A DNA stretch of 64,000 nt from Catenovulum sediminis (GCF_007289895.1 NZ_CP041660.1:682001-746000), one strand, 5' to 3'; positions 47,211-58,260 are shown, counted from the stretch's first letter. Notes: generated from the letters alone by a model not told the origin. A program made the numbers and translations.

Positions 47211-48175
47211 TTATTCTTTCACCTGCTGTAAAATCGATTCCATCGTTTGCAGACAATTATGTGTGAATTGATGGGTTACAACTGAACTTTCCAACATGCC
47301 CTGAGTTATACATTTTTCCGCTTCTGCTATTTCGTATTCAAATCCATTGACAGCAAATGGTTTGCGCACAGTCAGTTCGCTATTTTGCTTGATTAACGTG
47401 ACTTGCTGCGGCTGCCAAAACATATTCGGTAGATGGATGCGTCCTTCACTGCCATAAATATCTAATGTGTTTTCTGTCTGACAGTGGAAGTTACTGGTGA
47501 ACTGTGCGAATCTTTGACCTGAGTAGCCTAAGTTTGCCATCGTCAGTTCATCGACACCGGTTTCACCTATTTGTCCAATTGCACTGATGGTTTGAGCTTG
47601 CTCTTGCATAAGCCATTGTGCGGTTGCGACACAATATACGCCCATATCCAACAAAACACCGCCCGCCAATTCGGGGTTTAATAGCCTGTCTGTTGGATCT
47701 TTCGGGGTGTTATAGCCGAATGTCGAACGAACTAATTTAAGTTCACCGATTTGTCCTTGTCCAATCCATTCATTAACCTGTTGATATGCCGGCAAATAAA
47801 GTGACCACATGGCTTCCATTAAAAAGACACCTTGCTTTTTAGCCAGTGTAAACAGTTCGCTCGCTTGTGCTGAAGTAACGGTCAATGGCTTTTCACACAA
47901 CACTGACTTACCCGCCGTTAAACCAGCTTTAATTTGCTCATAATGAAAATTATGCGGTGTTGCGATATATATCGCATCTATATCCTTAGCCTCGTACAAG
48001 TTTTCATATTGCGTGTAAATAGTTGAACAATTATATTGGCTTGCAAATTGACGTGCTCGCGCTTCGTTGCGACTGGCAACCGCTTGTAATTTTCCAACAA
48101 AATCAGCAGATAATGCCTGCGCAAAACGATGTGCGATCCGGCCCGGACCTATCAGCCCCAGCGAAATTCTGACAT
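47211..48175 (-). pseudogene. Gfo/Idh/MocA-family oxidoreductase with an N-terminal frameshift
   Basis: A dehydrogenase of about 321 residues if the frame is restored. From ATG 48175 the frame reads MSEFRWG and stops; one base shifted, it continues LIGPGRIAHRFAQALSADF, the Rossmann NAD(P) site, and then DAIYIATPHNFHY, VLCEKPLTVTS (catalytic Lys of the EKP motif) and the C-terminal domain. One base is missing in a run of four C (G on the coding strand) at 48156-48159. A sequencing error in the homopolymer or a true loss of function are both possible. Without correction only a protein starting downstream (TTG 47999, 262 residues, no nucleotide-binding loop) could be made. Substrate unknown; many relatives act on sugars. 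Confidence 0.82.
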
Positions 48176-48231
48176 AATGTCTCTATTTATAAATTCGAAG
48201 TAACCTCATTCTGCACGAATATACTGCAAAC

Positions 48232-49836
48232 TCAAGCCGAACAGTTATTGCTTTGCTTTTGTTGTTTAGGCTGTTGAGTGCGCTTTTTAACCCAAAAAAT
48301 AACGGCTAACAAGTTAATCAACGCTAAAAACCATGCGATGCTATCACCATATTGGCGATACCAGGTCATCTTATGCCTCACTGGCAAAGTATACTGTAAT
48401 ACGGCTTCTTCAAACTGCGGTGCACGCGCTGTTATTTTGCCATGCTCGTTAATGACAGCAGTAATACCCGTATTAGTTACCCGCACTACAGGTATGCCTA
48501 ACTCTAACGCTCTCATTCTAGCAATTTCTAAATGCTGATGCGGGCCATGCGAGCGGCCAAACCATGCGTCATTGCTTACGGTTAGTATAAAGTCTGTATT
48601 TTCCTTTAAGTTATCGCGTACCTGCCTTGGAAATACGATTTCATAACATAAAGCCGCCATAATATTAAAGCCACTGGCTTTTAAATCTGGCTGAATATAC
48701 TCACCCCGATTAAAAGATGAATAAGGCAAATCAAATATCGGTGCTAATTGTCGTAGCCATTGTTCAAAAGGGACATATTCACCAATAGGTAATAAATGAT
48801 GTTTGTTATATCGATTCTCATGCCCATGAAAGTATAACGCGCTATTTTGCGTGTTTTCGTACTGACCTAAAACAATTAAACTATTATAAAACTCACCACT
48901 ATCAGGTTGATAGTTAATAATTCCGCTGATCACGGATGTTTGATTGTAAATGGCTGCTTGATCCAAATTAGTCAAATAATCCTGCGCACTTGGCTCAATC
49001 GCGGGAATTGCTGCTTCCGGCCAGATAATAATGTCAGATTCTGAATAGTATGGTCGGCTCAAATCTTGATATTTAAGCATGGTTGGCCATAAAAATTCTG
49101 GTTGCCAACGATTTTCTTGTTTGATATTACCCTGCACTAAAGTCAGACGAACCTGTTTTTCTGCGTTTTTCTGTGAAGTTAGATTATCGCCACCCAGTAT
49201 AGAAACTGATGATGTCATAAAAGACATCGTCATTAAAACGACCACTGTGGATGACAGACTCGCAATGGCTATTTTTAATTTTTTCTCAGCCAGCAAAAAT
49301 ACCAAGAGGGTCGCACACAATACCAGTAAAAAACTCAATCCGGTTTCACCGACATACGGCACCAGTACAGAAAAAGGTCCATCAATTTGACTGTAGCCTA
49401 ACGATAACCAAGGAAATCCAGTTAATACAAAACTGCGCAAATACTCAAAAATCAGCCAAAAAGTCGGTAATAAAAACCACATCTTTTTATCGACTTTACA
49501 CATTAAATAACGTGTTACTGCAATTGCAGCACTAAAGTATAAAGCCAGATAAGCAGCCAGCAGTAAAATCATGCCGACAGACGCAGCTAGAGGCATACCG
49601 CCAAATTGCGCAAGACTGACATGTATCCAACTCAGCCCGACGCTAAACCAACCGAGAGAAAAGAAAAAAGCATGACGAATAGCAGGTTTAAAATCAGCCT
49701 GATAACACAGGTATAAAAAAGCAGGGAGCGTTAAAAAAACCAGCCAATATTGGCTGTAAGGTGCAAATGCGAGTGTGCCACTACATCCTAATAAAAATAA
49801 GAATGCACTTAGCCACCACGCATTGACCGTTTTCAA
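48232..49836 (-). CDS. lnt: apolipoprotein N-acyltransferase
   Basis: A 534-residue inner-membrane enzyme that adds the third acyl chain to lipoproteins. Six or more N-terminal membrane spans (residues 1-210) precede a periplasmic nitrilase-like domain. The Glu-Lys-Cys triad is visible as IWPEAAIPA (about residue 272), NKHHLLPIGEYVP (about 344) and ALCYEIVFP (about 396). A final membrane span is near residue 510. Its start overlaps the corC stop by 4 bp; it is the last gene of the miaB-ybeZ-ybeY-corC-lnt block. Confidence 0.95.
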   Translation of the reverse strand: MKTVNAWWLSAFLFLLGCSGTLAFAPYSQYWLVFLTLPAFLYLCYQADFKPAIRHAFFFSLGWFSVGLSWIHVSLAQFGGMPLAASVGMILLLAAYLALYFSAAIAVTRYLMCKVDKKMWFLLPTFWLIFEYLRSFVLTGFPWLSLGYSQIDGPFSVLVPYVGETGLSFLLVLCATLLVFLLAEKKLKIAIASLSSTVVVLMTMSFMTSSVSILGGDNLTSQKNAEKQVRLTLVQGNIKQENRWQPEFLWPTMLKYQDLSRPYYSESDIIIWPEAAIPAIEPSAQDYLTNLDQAAIYNQTSVISGIINYQPDSGEFYNSLIVLGQYENTQNSALYFHGHENRYNKHHLLPIGEYVPFEQWLRQLAPIFDLPYSSFNRGEYIQPDLKASGFNIMAALCYEIVFPRQVRDNLKENTDFILTVSNDAWFGRSHGPHQHLEIARMRALELGIPVVRVTNTGITAVINEHGKITARAPQFEEAVLQYTLPVRHKMTWYRQYGDSIAWFLALINLLAVIFWVKKRTQQPKQQKQSNNCSA

Positions 49837-50711
49837 ATCACAGAGTCCTTTGTTTCATCTGAATCACGTGGCATCGTCATTTGCAACTGATTGATACGCC
49901 GACCATCACAACTAACAACTTTAAAATTATAACCATTGACGTCAATTGACTCACCTTTGGCTGGTAGATGGCCAAATGCCTGGGTAACCAGTCCACCAAT
50001 TGTATCTATATCATCTGAGCGCCAGTTGGTTTTAAAATACTCGTTAAATTCTTCTATTTCAGTTAATGCATTGACCGCATAAACATAGGTAGTCACCTTA
50101 CGAATATCTTCTGGTTCAATAATATCGTGTTCATCTTCAATTTCGCCGACGATCAATTCTAGGATATCTTCAATTGTCACCAAGCCTGACACACTGCCAA
50201 ACTCATCGATAACAATCGCCATATGATATCTTTCTTTGCGGAAGTCTTTGAGCAGGATATCTAATCGTTTGCTTTCAGGGATCACGACCGCTGGGCGCAA
50301 TAAATCTTGAAAGCTAAAATTATCAAAACCGTTATGGTAGACATACGCCAACAAATCTTTGGCTAATAAGATGCCTTCTATATGATCTTTATCTTCGCAA
50401 ATAACCGGGAAACGGCTATGCGCTGACTCAATCATTAGAGGTAAAAATTCTTCGACAGGTTGCGATCTTTCGATCGTAACCATGTGTGATCTGGGGATCA
50501 TCACATCTCTTACACGCATCTCGGCAATATCCAATACGCCGTCAATCATATCCTTAGTATCGTTATCGATCAGAGCTCGCTCTGCCGCCTCTTCGAATAC
50601 TTCGTGTAAGTCTTCTCTACTTCTCGGTTCTCCAGCAAACATTTGCCCTAGCTTATCTAGCCAAGATTTTGCTTGAGAACCGTTGCTAGAGTGAGGATTT
50701 TCTTCGCTCAT
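49833..50711 (-). CDS. corC: CorC/HlyC-family CBS-domain protein (YbeX)
   Basis: A 292-residue cytoplasmic protein. Two CBS domains occupy about residues 65-190 (DVMIPRSHMVTIERSQPVEE and MAIVIDEFGSVSGLVTIEDILE), followed by a CorC/HlyC domain (EFNEYFKTNW...IGGLVTQAFGHLPAKGE). It has been linked to magnesium/cobalt efflux and ribosome homeostasis in E. coli. It lacks the membrane domain of larger CorB-type relatives, as YbeX does. It lies 20 bp after ybeY. Confidence 0.94.
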   Translation of the reverse strand: MSEENPHSSNGSQAKSWLDKLGQMFAGEPRSREDLHEVFEEAAERALIDNDTKDMIDGVLDIAEMRVRDVMIPRSHMVTIERSQPVEEFLPLMIESAHSRFPVICEDKDHIEGILLAKDLLAYVYHNGFDNFSFQDLLRPAVVIPESKRLDILLKDFRKERYHMAIVIDEFGSVSGLVTIEDILELIVGEIEDEHDIIEPEDIRKVTTYVYAVNALTEIEEFNEYFKTNWRSDDIDTIGGLVTQAFGHLPAKGESIDVNGYNFKVVSCDGRRINQLQMTMPRDSDETKDSVI

Positions 50712-50731
50712 ACAGGCATTTTCTCATTCAT

Positions 50732-51229
50732 TCAGGAACTGTTAGTGTCTTCAACTTTATAGGGATCGTCAAACCCTAATTGCGATAAAATACGCCTTTC
50801 CATGTTTTCCATGATTTGCGCTTCATCGTCAGTTATATGGTCATAGCCCAATAAATGCAAGCACCCATGCACAACCATATGTGCCCAATGGCTTGTTTCA
50901 CTTTTACTTTGCGCTTTTGCTTCTTCACGTACGACATCTGCACAGATCACTAAATCACCAATTAAGGGAAAAGTTTGCGTAATGCCAGGCGGTGCTTCAA
51001 ACGGAAAAGATAACACATTGGTAGGTTTGTTTTTGCCACGATATTGGTTGTTGAGTACTTGGCTCTCATCTGATTCAACTAATCGTATAGAAAGTTCAGT
51101 TAGCGCATCACCGCGTTCTAGTAACGCAGCTTGCGCCCACAACAAAAAGTCTGCATTAGATGGGACGTCTCCCTGACAAGCAATCTGTAAATCTAAATCA
51201 AGTGCTATACGAGAAACATCTAAAGTCAT
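50732..51229 (-). CDS. ybeY: endoribonuclease YbeY
   Basis: A 165-residue zinc-dependent endoribonuclease involved in 16S rRNA 3' maturation and ribosome quality control. The zinc site is [15 protein letters not shown], and [19 protein letters not shown] is the other family hallmark. The start is ATG 51229, directly beside the ybeZ stop (51231-51233); the frame open to 51337 is not used because it would overlap ybeZ by about 100 bp. Confidence 0.95.
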   Translation of the reverse strand: MTLDVSRIALDLDLQIACQGDVPSNADFLLWAQAALLERGDALTELSIRLVESDESQVLNNQYRGKNKPTNVLSFPFEAPPGITQTFPLIGDLVICADVVREEAKAQSKSETSHWAHMVVHGCLHLLGYDHITDDEAQIMENMERRILSQLGFDDPYKVEDTNSS

Positions 51230-51230
51230 A

Positions 51231-52256
51231 TTAATCAACTTGAGTATTTTTTTCCGCAATTTTCTTACGCTGTTGAACTTCATCCCAACGTTCATAAGCA
51301 TCCACGACTCGTTGTACAACAGGATGGCGGACAACATCGTGCGAACGGAAAAAATTAAAACTGATATCTTCTACATCCTGTAATACTTCAACCGCATGCC
51401 GCAAACCTGACTTTTGCCCTTTGGGCAAGTCAATCTGCGTAATATCACCGGTAATAACCGCTTTGGAGTTAAAACCAATGCGTGTTAAGAACATTTTCAT
51501 TTGTTCTATTGTGGTATTTTGACTCTCATCCAAAATAATAAAAGCATCATTTAAGGTTCGACCACGCATGTAAGCTAGAGGGGCAATTTCAATTACACTG
51601 CGCTCAATTAATCGCTCAACCTTTTCAAAACCCAACATTTCAAATAATGCATCATACAATGGACGTAAATAGGGATCGACCTTTTGGCTTAAGTCGCCGG
51701 GTAAAAAGCCCAGTTTTTCACCGGCTTCAACCGCAGGACGCGTTAATAAAATTCGGCGTACTTCTTGCCTTTCTAAAGCATCTACTGCACAAGCAACCGC
51801 TAAATAGGTTTTACCCGTCCCTGCCGGCCCCACCCCAAAACAGATATCATTGGTTAATACATTGTGCACATATTTACTTTGATTTGGGTTTCTTGGCTTA
51901 ATCACACCACGTTTGGTTTTAATAAAGGCTTCTTTGCCAATATCACCATCATCTGTGTTTTGCTCTAAAACTTTTAATTCCTGAATAGCCAAATGAACTT
52001 GTTCTGAATCGAGCTCTGTGGCTTTACCCTTAACAATTTGAGTCTCTACGTATAGCTTATGCAGTAGCTCTGCAACTGGCAAAATAACCGGTTTTTTACC
52101 GGTTATTTTAAACTCATTATCACGATAACTGAGCTCGACACCTAAACGGCGTTCAATTAACTTTAGGTTATCATCAAAAGGGCCACACAAACTGGCTAAC
52201 CGAAAGCGGTCAGCCGGTTCTAAAAATATTTCTATCGATTCTATCTGACTACTCAA
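51231..52256 (-). CDS. ybeZ: PhoH-like ATPase YbeZ
   Basis: A 341-residue ATPase/putative RNA helicase of the PhoH family. Walker A is [13 protein letters not shown] (about residue 145), Walker B is [11 protein letters not shown], and the N-terminal region contains a KH-like segment. YbeZ works with YbeY in rRNA processing. It precedes ybeY with 1 bp between stop and start, and follows miaB after 31 bp. Confidence 0.94.
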   Translation of the reverse strand: MSSQIESIEIFLEPADRFRLASLCGPFDDNLKLIERRLGVELSYRDNEFKITGKKPVILPVAELLHKLYVETQIVKGKATELDSEQVHLAIQELKVLEQNTDDGDIGKEAFIKTKRGVIKPRNPNQSKYVHNVLTNDICFGVGPAGTGKTYLAVACAVDALERQEVRRILLTRPAVEAGEKLGFLPGDLSQKVDPYLRPLYDALFEMLGFEKVERLIERSVIEIAPLAYMRGRTLNDAFIILDESQNTTIEQMKMFLTRIGFNSKAVITGDITQIDLPKGQKSGLRHAVEVLQDVEDISFNFFRSHDVVRHPVVQRVVDAYERWDEVQQRKKIAEKNTQVD

Positions 52257-52287
52257 AAATTATTGTCCTCAAATTATTCAACTGGGC

Positions 52288-53715
52288 TTATGGTGTAAAA
52301 ACACCTACACCCGATTCATCTACTTGCTCTTGTTTACGCGCGAGTATTTGCGCAGGCGCGGTTGCAACACGCAAATTCATCTCTGCTTCGCTACGAATTA
52401 ATTCACCGCGCAAAGAGTTAGAAAACACATCAACAATATTTACATCAACAAACTGACCAATCACTGTATGCGGGCCTTCAAAATTCACCACACGATTATT
52501 TTCAGTACGGCCACAAAGCTCCATTGGATTCTTTTTAGATGGACCTTCAACCAAAATACGTTGCTCTGTATTAAGCATGCTTCGCGCTATTTGCAGTGAT
52601 TGTTGATTGATGCGCTGTTGTAATAAATATAAACGCTGTTTTTTCTCTTCTTCGCTGACATCATCCGGTAAATCTGCAGCAGGTGTGCCCGGCCGAGCAC
52701 TATAGATAAAACTAAAGCTCATATCAAAGCCGATTTGTGCGATTAAATCCATAGTGGCTTCGAAATCTTCTTTACTTTCACCTGGAAAACCAATAATGAA
52801 ATCAGAAGACATACTTAAATTTGGACGGATTTTTTTAAGCTTGCGAATTTTAGATTTATACTCAATAGCCGTGTGTGCGCGTTTCATCAACGCTAATATA
52901 CGGTCTGAACCGGATTGTACCGGTAAATGCAGGTGATCCACCAATTCAGGCAAGTCTTTGTAAACTTCAATAATATCGTCAGTAAATTCAACCGGATGAG
53001 AAGTGGTATAACGAATCCGATCAATACCGTCTATTGATGCAACTAAACGTAATAACTCAGAAAAATGGCAAACACCACCATCAAACGTTTCACCGCGATA
53101 TGCATTTACGTTTTGTCCTAACAAGTTAACCTCTCGGACACCTTGTTCGGCCAATTGGGCAATTTCGTATAATACATCATCTACAGGTCTGGAAACTTCT
53201 TCCCCCCGAGTATAAGGCACAACACAAAAAGTACAGTACTTGGAGCAACCTTCCATAATAGAGACAAAAGCGGTTGGACCTTCAGCTCGCGGTTCTGGTA
53301 AACGGTCAAATTTTTCAATTTCCGGAAAACTGACATCTACAACAGATTTATCACCTGATTTAATCTGATTAATCATTTCAGGTAGCCGGTGTAAAGTTTG
53401 TGGTCCGAAAACAATATCAACAAAAGGTGCACGCTGGCGAATGGCTTTACCTTCTTGCGAAGCAACACAGCCCCCCACCCCAATGACAAGCTCTGGATTG
53501 ACATCTTTTAATTCTTTCCAGCGACCTAACTGATGAAATACCTTTTCTTGCGCTTTTTCACGAATAGAACAGGTATTCAATAAGATAACATCCGCCTCTT
53601 CAGCTTCTTCAGCCAAGGTATAACCATGGGTTGAGTCTAATAGATCCGCCATTTTCTGCGAATCATATTCGTTCATCTGGCAACCCCAAGTTTTAATATA
53701 AAGCTTTTTGCCCAT
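52288..53715 (-). CDS. miaB: tRNA-2-methylthio-N6-isopentenyladenosine synthase
   Basis: A 475-residue radical-SAM methylthiotransferase modifying A37 of tRNAs reading UNN codons. The N-terminal domain has the three cluster Cys in [23 protein letters not shown] and [11 protein letters not shown]. The radical SAM motif is [17 protein letters not shown], and a C-terminal TRAM domain is visible ([20 protein letters not shown]). It is the first gene of the miaB-ybeZYX-lnt block. Confidence 0.96.
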   Translation of the reverse strand: MGKKLYIKTWGCQMNEYDSQKMADLLDSTHGYTLAEEAEEADVILLNTCSIREKAQEKVFHQLGRWKELKDVNPELVIGVGGCVASQEGKAIRQRAPFVDIVFGPQTLHRLPEMINQIKSGDKSVVDVSFPEIEKFDRLPEPRAEGPTAFVSIMEGCSKYCTFCVVPYTRGEEVSRPVDDVLYEIAQLAEQGVREVNLLGQNVNAYRGETFDGGVCHFSELLRLVASIDGIDRIRYTTSHPVEFTDDIIEVYKDLPELVDHLHLPVQSGSDRILALMKRAHTAIEYKSKIRKLKKIRPNLSMSSDFIIGFPGESKEDFEATMDLIAQIGFDMSFSFIYSARPGTPAADLPDDVSEEEKKQRLYLLQQRINQQSLQIARSMLNTEQRILVEGPSKKNPMELCGRTENNRVVNFEGPHTVIGQFVDVNIVDVFSNSLRGELIRSEAEMNLRVATAPAQILARKQEQVDESGVGVFTP

Positions 53716-53855
53716 TTATATAACGCCCAAATTTTAACCAACGGGAAAAATGACCGCGTATTGTAACGACTTTCCTATCCATAGACCATAGCTGGTTAAA
53801 ACAAATTTGTTTAGATTTACATCAACAGGCGTTTTGTTTCTGTTACAGCTTGTTT

Positions 53856-55754
53856 TCACAGCACATAGGGTTGTCTGCGAAACTGGTTTTTAACATACAT
53901 TTCTAATTGTTTTTCATCACAAGGCTTAGCAAATACATAACCTTGCCCTAAATGGCAGCCCATTAAACATAACATTTGCGCGTCATTTTCATCTTCAATC
54001 CCCTCAGCAACAACCTTCAAGCCCAAGTTTCGCGCGACATCGATCATACTCTTAATGATAGCCGACGATTTTTCGTTATTTTTCATTGACTGAATAAAGC
54101 TTTTGTCTATTTTGAGGTAATCGATATCCAATTGCTGTAAGTAGCTGAATGAAGAATAGCCCGTACCAAAATCATCAATTGAAATCCCTATCGAATAAGC
54201 CTTAAGCTCAGAAATCACTTTTCTGACATGCTCTAAATCGGTAAACAAAGCGGTTTCTGTTAACTCAAATTCCAACAGATGAGTGTCAACCCCACTTTCA
54301 TTAATCATCTGCATTAATCTGTTCATAAACGCAGAATTACTAAAATCAATGGCTGAGATATTGATTGAAACGGGAATGCCTGCAAGTGCGCCTTGCTGCC
54401 AGCAGGCAATTTTTTCACAAACTTGACGCACCACGATTTCAGTAATTTGACTAATGATTCCAATTTCTTCGGCAAGCGCAATAAAGCCGTCGGGGTAAAT
54501 TAACTTTTGCCCTTCTGGTTGCCAGCGGATGAGCGCTTCAACGCCATGCAGCCAACCTGATTGCAGGTCTATTTTAGGCTGAAAGTGCAGTACAAAGTCT
54601 TGCTTGCGAATCGCCTCATATAAACGCGTTTCAGTGTTGACGCGCGTCATAACATATTCTTCTAATTCAGTATTAAAGCAACAATAGGTATTTTTGCCTT
54701 TCCGTTTTGCTTGATACATAGACATATCAGCTTTGCTAATTAAACTGTCTACATTAGAACCATCATCGGGATAAACACTAATCCCGATACTGGCAGATAT
54801 GGCGTATTGATTGCTCTTGAAAATAAAACGCTCGCTAAATATCGCCAAAATGTTCGCTGAAACTTGTTCAACTTGAGTTATTGATTCAATCGCTTCTATA
54901 ATGACTAAAAATTCATCTCCGCCCAAACGTCCTAAAATACCGACATCTTTCAAAGTAGCCTGCAAGCGATTTGCAACTTCAACTAAAAACAGATCCCCCT
55001 CACTATGCCCTTCACTGTCATTTACCTTTTTAAAGTCATCTAAGTCTATAAATAAAACGGCTACTTGCTGCGCACTGCGTTTGGCTCGGTTAATGGCTTT
55101 TTGTAAGTTTTCCTTTAACAAAATGCGGTTTGGTAACCCGGTCAAACCATCGTAAAATGCCTGATGTTGAATGACATCTTGTTGTTGTTTAATTTCGCTG
55201 ATATCCCGACAACACCATACCCGTCCAATATAGCGTCCCTGTGCTATTTCAGCACTGCTATTGTACTCATAATAGTTGCCATCATGGGTTTCAAAAAACC
55301 CCTGCAACTGCGCAAACTTATCTAATTTTAATGAATCAATTGCTGCGTATAACTCGCTACCATCTTTAATTTTAGCAAAAACTAAACGTAAGATTTCACT
55401 GTAGCTCAAGCGCCGAATATCCGCCTCACGCATATTAAAAAATTCGCAACCAGCCCGATTTATACTATCTATATGGCCCGAACTAGCAAAACTGAATACG
55501 GCTTCAGGGCTGGCATTTAATAGCGCTTTTTGTTTACTTAATGCAATTTGAATTTGAGTTTGGTAGTTTTTTGTATGATCCAGTTGTTGCTGCAGCCTAT
55601 GATTAATTGCGTTTAATTCATCCGACGTGAGTTGTAATGCAAGCTCCAACATACGTCTATCCTCATCTGATTGCTCAAAAACAACAGATATCTCGTTCAT
55701 GAGATCTTCATATGCTGGATATTTTTTAATTAAACGCTGCAACAATCTATGCAT
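53856..55754 (-). CDS. PAS-GGDEF-EAL cyclic di-GMP protein
   Basis: A 632-residue cytoplasmic protein without membrane spans. An N-terminal coiled-coil (about residues 20-75) leads to a PAS domain (ALLNASPEAVFSFASSGHID), a GGDEF domain (GRLGGDEFLVI near residue 280) and an EAL domain (GVEALIRW near 406). The EAL metal and catalytic residues appear intact: ELTETALF, IDDFGTGYSS, LKIDKSF, VVAEGIED. No RxxD I-site precedes GGDEF. Both activities are possible. It starts 2 bp after the FIST gene, so FIST probably feeds its signal to this enzyme. Confidence 0.9.
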   Translation of the reverse strand: MHRLLQRLIKKYPAYEDLMNEISVVFEQSDEDRRMLELALQLTSDELNAINHRLQQQLDHTKNYQTQIQIALSKQKALLNASPEAVFSFASSGHIDSINRAGCEFFNMREADIRRLSYSEILRLVFAKIKDGSELYAAIDSLKLDKFAQLQGFFETHDGNYYEYNSSAEIAQGRYIGRVWCCRDISEIKQQQDVIQHQAFYDGLTGLPNRILLKENLQKAINRAKRSAQQVAVLFIDLDDFKKVNDSEGHSEGDLFLVEVANRLQATLKDVGILGRLGGDEFLVIIEAIESITQVEQVSANILAIFSERFIFKSNQYAISASIGISVYPDDGSNVDSLISKADMSMYQAKRKGKNTYCCFNTELEEYVMTRVNTETRLYEAIRKQDFVLHFQPKIDLQSGWLHGVEALIRWQPEGQKLIYPDGFIALAEEIGIISQITEIVVRQVCEKIACWQQGALAGIPVSINISAIDFSNSAFMNRLMQMINESGVDTHLLEFELTETALFTDLEHVRKVISELKAYSIGISIDDFGTGYSSFSYLQQLDIDYLKIDKSFIQSMKNNEKSSAIIKSMIDVARNLGLKVVAEGIEDENDAQMLCLMGCHLGQGYVFAKPCDEKQLEMYVKNQFRRQPYVL

Positions 55755-55756
55755 AT

Positions 55757-56884
55757 TTAAAGCACTTCATATAGAGCGGTTAAGGTCATGGTTTGATTGT
55801 GCAGCGCACAAGCTTTTCCGTCTATCAAGGGTGATATTTCTCCATATGAATAAAAGCCGGCATATGTCCAGTTATCGCCAAATAATTTAGTGACGGCTTC
55901 AAGTTCTTCTTCTACTCTGAGTTTTAAAACTAAGCGTCGGCCAACACAACTGACCATTAAAATTAAGCCACTTTGTGCATCCTCAGGTAAATTCAATTGT
56001 GCTGCTTTTGCGGCCAGTTCTGCGCCATTTATTAATCTGTCGAAACTGGCACGCATTAATTGCGCTGTACTACCTTGAGGTATATCACCAGCAAAGATCA
56101 TACTGCCCGCTTTTTCATCAACATCAAGGATTGTTCTGATATAGGTTTGTGCCTGCGATTTGATTAATAAAGGAAATAATAGAGCAGATGAAGGAAGTTC
56201 TTTTGCATGCTCGCCTAGATATTTTTTATACAACGACAATGCCGACTTGTCGTCGAGACTATATAATATATTGCGCTCTGAATAGGTGACCAGCCGGTCG
56301 GGCCCAAACGCTTCCCATCCGCCCTGAGAACCATGATGAGCTCGTATCGCATCACCATAAAAGCCACATAACAGCAAACCATTTGAAATACATTTACGAT
56401 TGTGAAATACCTGCGTCTGCTTAAATTCAGTGCCGTCTCCTGCTAATCCTCCAGTAATGATGATGTCATTTGGTAAGATCCTTTCCAGCCCACGCAATAG
56501 TTCAGAGCCATTTATTTTGTGCCCGTCCGCCAGCACAAGGACGTATTTAAGATCGGGTTGATATAAACTTTGCGCTGCATTTTGTGCGCTGAAATCCAAG
56601 CGATGGTGATCCAACTCACTTAAGCTCACCTGAATCTGAGTCGCGCTAAATTCAAGTGCCGTGAGCACGATAGAATTATCGTAAAGTTCGTCTTTACAAA
56701 TTTCCCCTGCTGTCGTACAACCAATTAATTCTGCATTGGGAAATATGCTTTCGAGTTGCTCAATAAAACCAGCTTGTTTGATGTGTTCAGCGCAGCCAAA
56801 TGCTAACAGCAGAGTTACCTTTTCATTAACTTCTAACTTCGGTTGCCACTGCGCTTCCTTATACAGATACTGAGTCGCCTTCAT
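55757..56884 (-). CDS. FIST sensory-domain protein
   Basis: A 375-residue cytoplasmic protein with FIST_N (VTLLLAFGCAEHIKQAGF, IGCTTAGEICKDELYDNSIV, ITGGLAGDGTEF) and FIST_C (YKKYLGEHAKELPSSALLFP, CVGRRLVLKLRVEEELEAV, YSYGEISP). FIST domains are proposed small-ligand sensors, perhaps of amino acids. It is followed 2 bp later by the PAS-GGDEF-EAL gene, a common partner type. Confidence 0.9.
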   Translation of the reverse strand: MKATQYLYKEAQWQPKLEVNEKVTLLLAFGCAEHIKQAGFIEQLESIFPNAELIGCTTAGEICKDELYDNSIVLTALEFSATQIQVSLSELDHHRLDFSAQNAAQSLYQPDLKYVLVLADGHKINGSELLRGLERILPNDIIITGGLAGDGTEFKQTQVFHNRKCISNGLLLCGFYGDAIRAHHGSQGGWEAFGPDRLVTYSERNILYSLDDKSALSLYKKYLGEHAKELPSSALLFPLLIKSQAQTYIRTILDVDEKAGSMIFAGDIPQGSTAQLMRASFDRLINGAELAAKAAQLNLPEDAQSGLILMVSCVGRRLVLKLRVEEELEAVTKLFGDNWTYAGFYSYGEISPLIDGKACALHNQTMTLTALYEVL

Positions 56885-57049
56885 TGTCTTACTCCGCGCT
56901 AACTTACTTATTTAAAGCTAGCACTACACAGAAACAAGTAAAGGCAAATTGATGAAAGTTTTGATGGTTGCAAGATGCAAAACAGCAGGTTATTGCACTG
57001 CTATTCTGCAAAACTAAGCTTGCCTGCGGCTTCAGCTTGTTATTAAGAA

Positions 57050-58021
57050 TCAGCTATTACGCTTAACGGCTAACCAAGCTAATGCTTCCAAAGCAGATTT
57101 ATGCTCTGAGTCGGCTATCACCTGTAATGCATCGACCGCCATTTTTGCGTGTTTCTCCGCTTGCGCTAACGTATAGTCCAACGATTTAGTTTGTTGAATT
57201 ATCGCCAAAACCTCTTGTAAATAAGGTAAGCCGTTGCCTTCTGATATGATCTTTTTCAATAATTCAGCTTGTTCATCAGAGCCATTTTGAATCGCATGAA
57301 TTAAAGGGAGTGTGGGTTTACCTTCTGCTAAATCATCGCCCACATTTTTACCCAATTGCTCTGATTCACCTGCATAATCTAACCAGTCATCCATCAGTTG
57401 AAATGCAGTACCCAAATAACAACCATAATCTGCCAGTGCTTTTTCAACTTTTTCGTCAAATCCACCCAACACAGCGGCTAATCGAGTTGCCGCTTCAAAC
57501 AACTTTGCCGTTTTGCAATAGATTACATCCATATACATTTTTTCATTGGTGTCTGGCTCATTACAGTTCATTAACTGCATAACTTCACCCTCAGCAATCA
57601 CATTGGTTGCGTCTGATAAAATTTGCATGACTCGCATCTCATCTAACGAGACCATCATCTGAAATGAACGTGTATATAAGAAATCACCCACCAATACCGA
57701 AGCTGAATTTCCAAACAAAGCATTGGCCGTATCTCGCCCCCGCCTTTTATCTGACTCGTCGACAACATCGTCATGTAACAATGTCGCCGTATGGATAAAC
57801 TCTATAATTGCGGCTAGCGTGATATGTTTATCATTCTGGCAATTGAGCGCTCTGGCAGCGAGTGTCGTAATAAGTGGTCGAATACGTTTACCACCGCTAT
57901 TCACGATATAAAAGCCAAGCTGTTGAATGAGGGAAACGTCGCTCTCTAATTGTTGAGCGATAACCTGATTGACGGCCAACATATCTTTGTTGGTTAATGC
58001 TTTAATTTCTTCAAGTTGCAT
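57050..58021 (-). CDS. ispB: octaprenyl diphosphate synthase
   Basis: A 323-residue trans-prenyltransferase that makes the side chain of ubiquinone/menaquinone. The two Asp-rich motifs are LLHDDVVDESDKRRG and QLMDDWLDYAG; GGKRIRPLITTLAA binds the allylic substrate. The start is ATG 58021 (MQLEEIKALT), giving the usual length. The frame is open up to 58240, but that extension covers the divergent promoter region with rplU and is not protein-like. Confidence 0.94.
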   Translation of the reverse strand: MQLEEIKALTNKDMLAVNQVIAQQLESDVSLIQQLGFYIVNSGGKRIRPLITTLAARALNCQNDKHITLAAIIEFIHTATLLHDDVVDESDKRRGRDTANALFGNSASVLVGDFLYTRSFQMMVSLDEMRVMQILSDATNVIAEGEVMQLMNCNEPDTNEKMYMDVIYCKTAKLFEAATRLAAVLGGFDEKVEKALADYGCYLGTAFQLMDDWLDYAGESEQLGKNVGDDLAEGKPTLPLIHAIQNGSDEQAELLKKIISEGNGLPYLQEVLAIIQQTKSLDYTLAQAEKHAKMAVDALQVIADSEHKSALEALAWLAVKRNS

Positions 58022-58260
58022 TGAATTGAAACGACAATAATATAAGCTGTTAAAAAGTGCGCTAAGTTTACACAATTTTGGCGACAAAATATGCCTTTTA
58101 TCCACGCTATTTTCGCATATCCTTAATATTGGTGATATTTCACGCAATAAAGCGTATTTTTGGCTTGCCTTATAAAAATGCTTACAGTAGAATTCGCGCC
58201 CTGTTTTGAAGATTTGTACGTTTGCTTGGTCAAACGTCATTATAGTGAGCGGAGTAGAAT

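Noticed and set aside
51230-51337. Longer start for YbeY
   Set aside because: It overlaps the conserved C-terminus of YbeZ; ATG 51229 gives the typical length.
58022-58240. N-terminal extension of IspB by 73 residues
   Set aside because: It occupies the divergent promoter region of rplU, has no similarity to the family, and ATG 58021 gives the normal IspB length.
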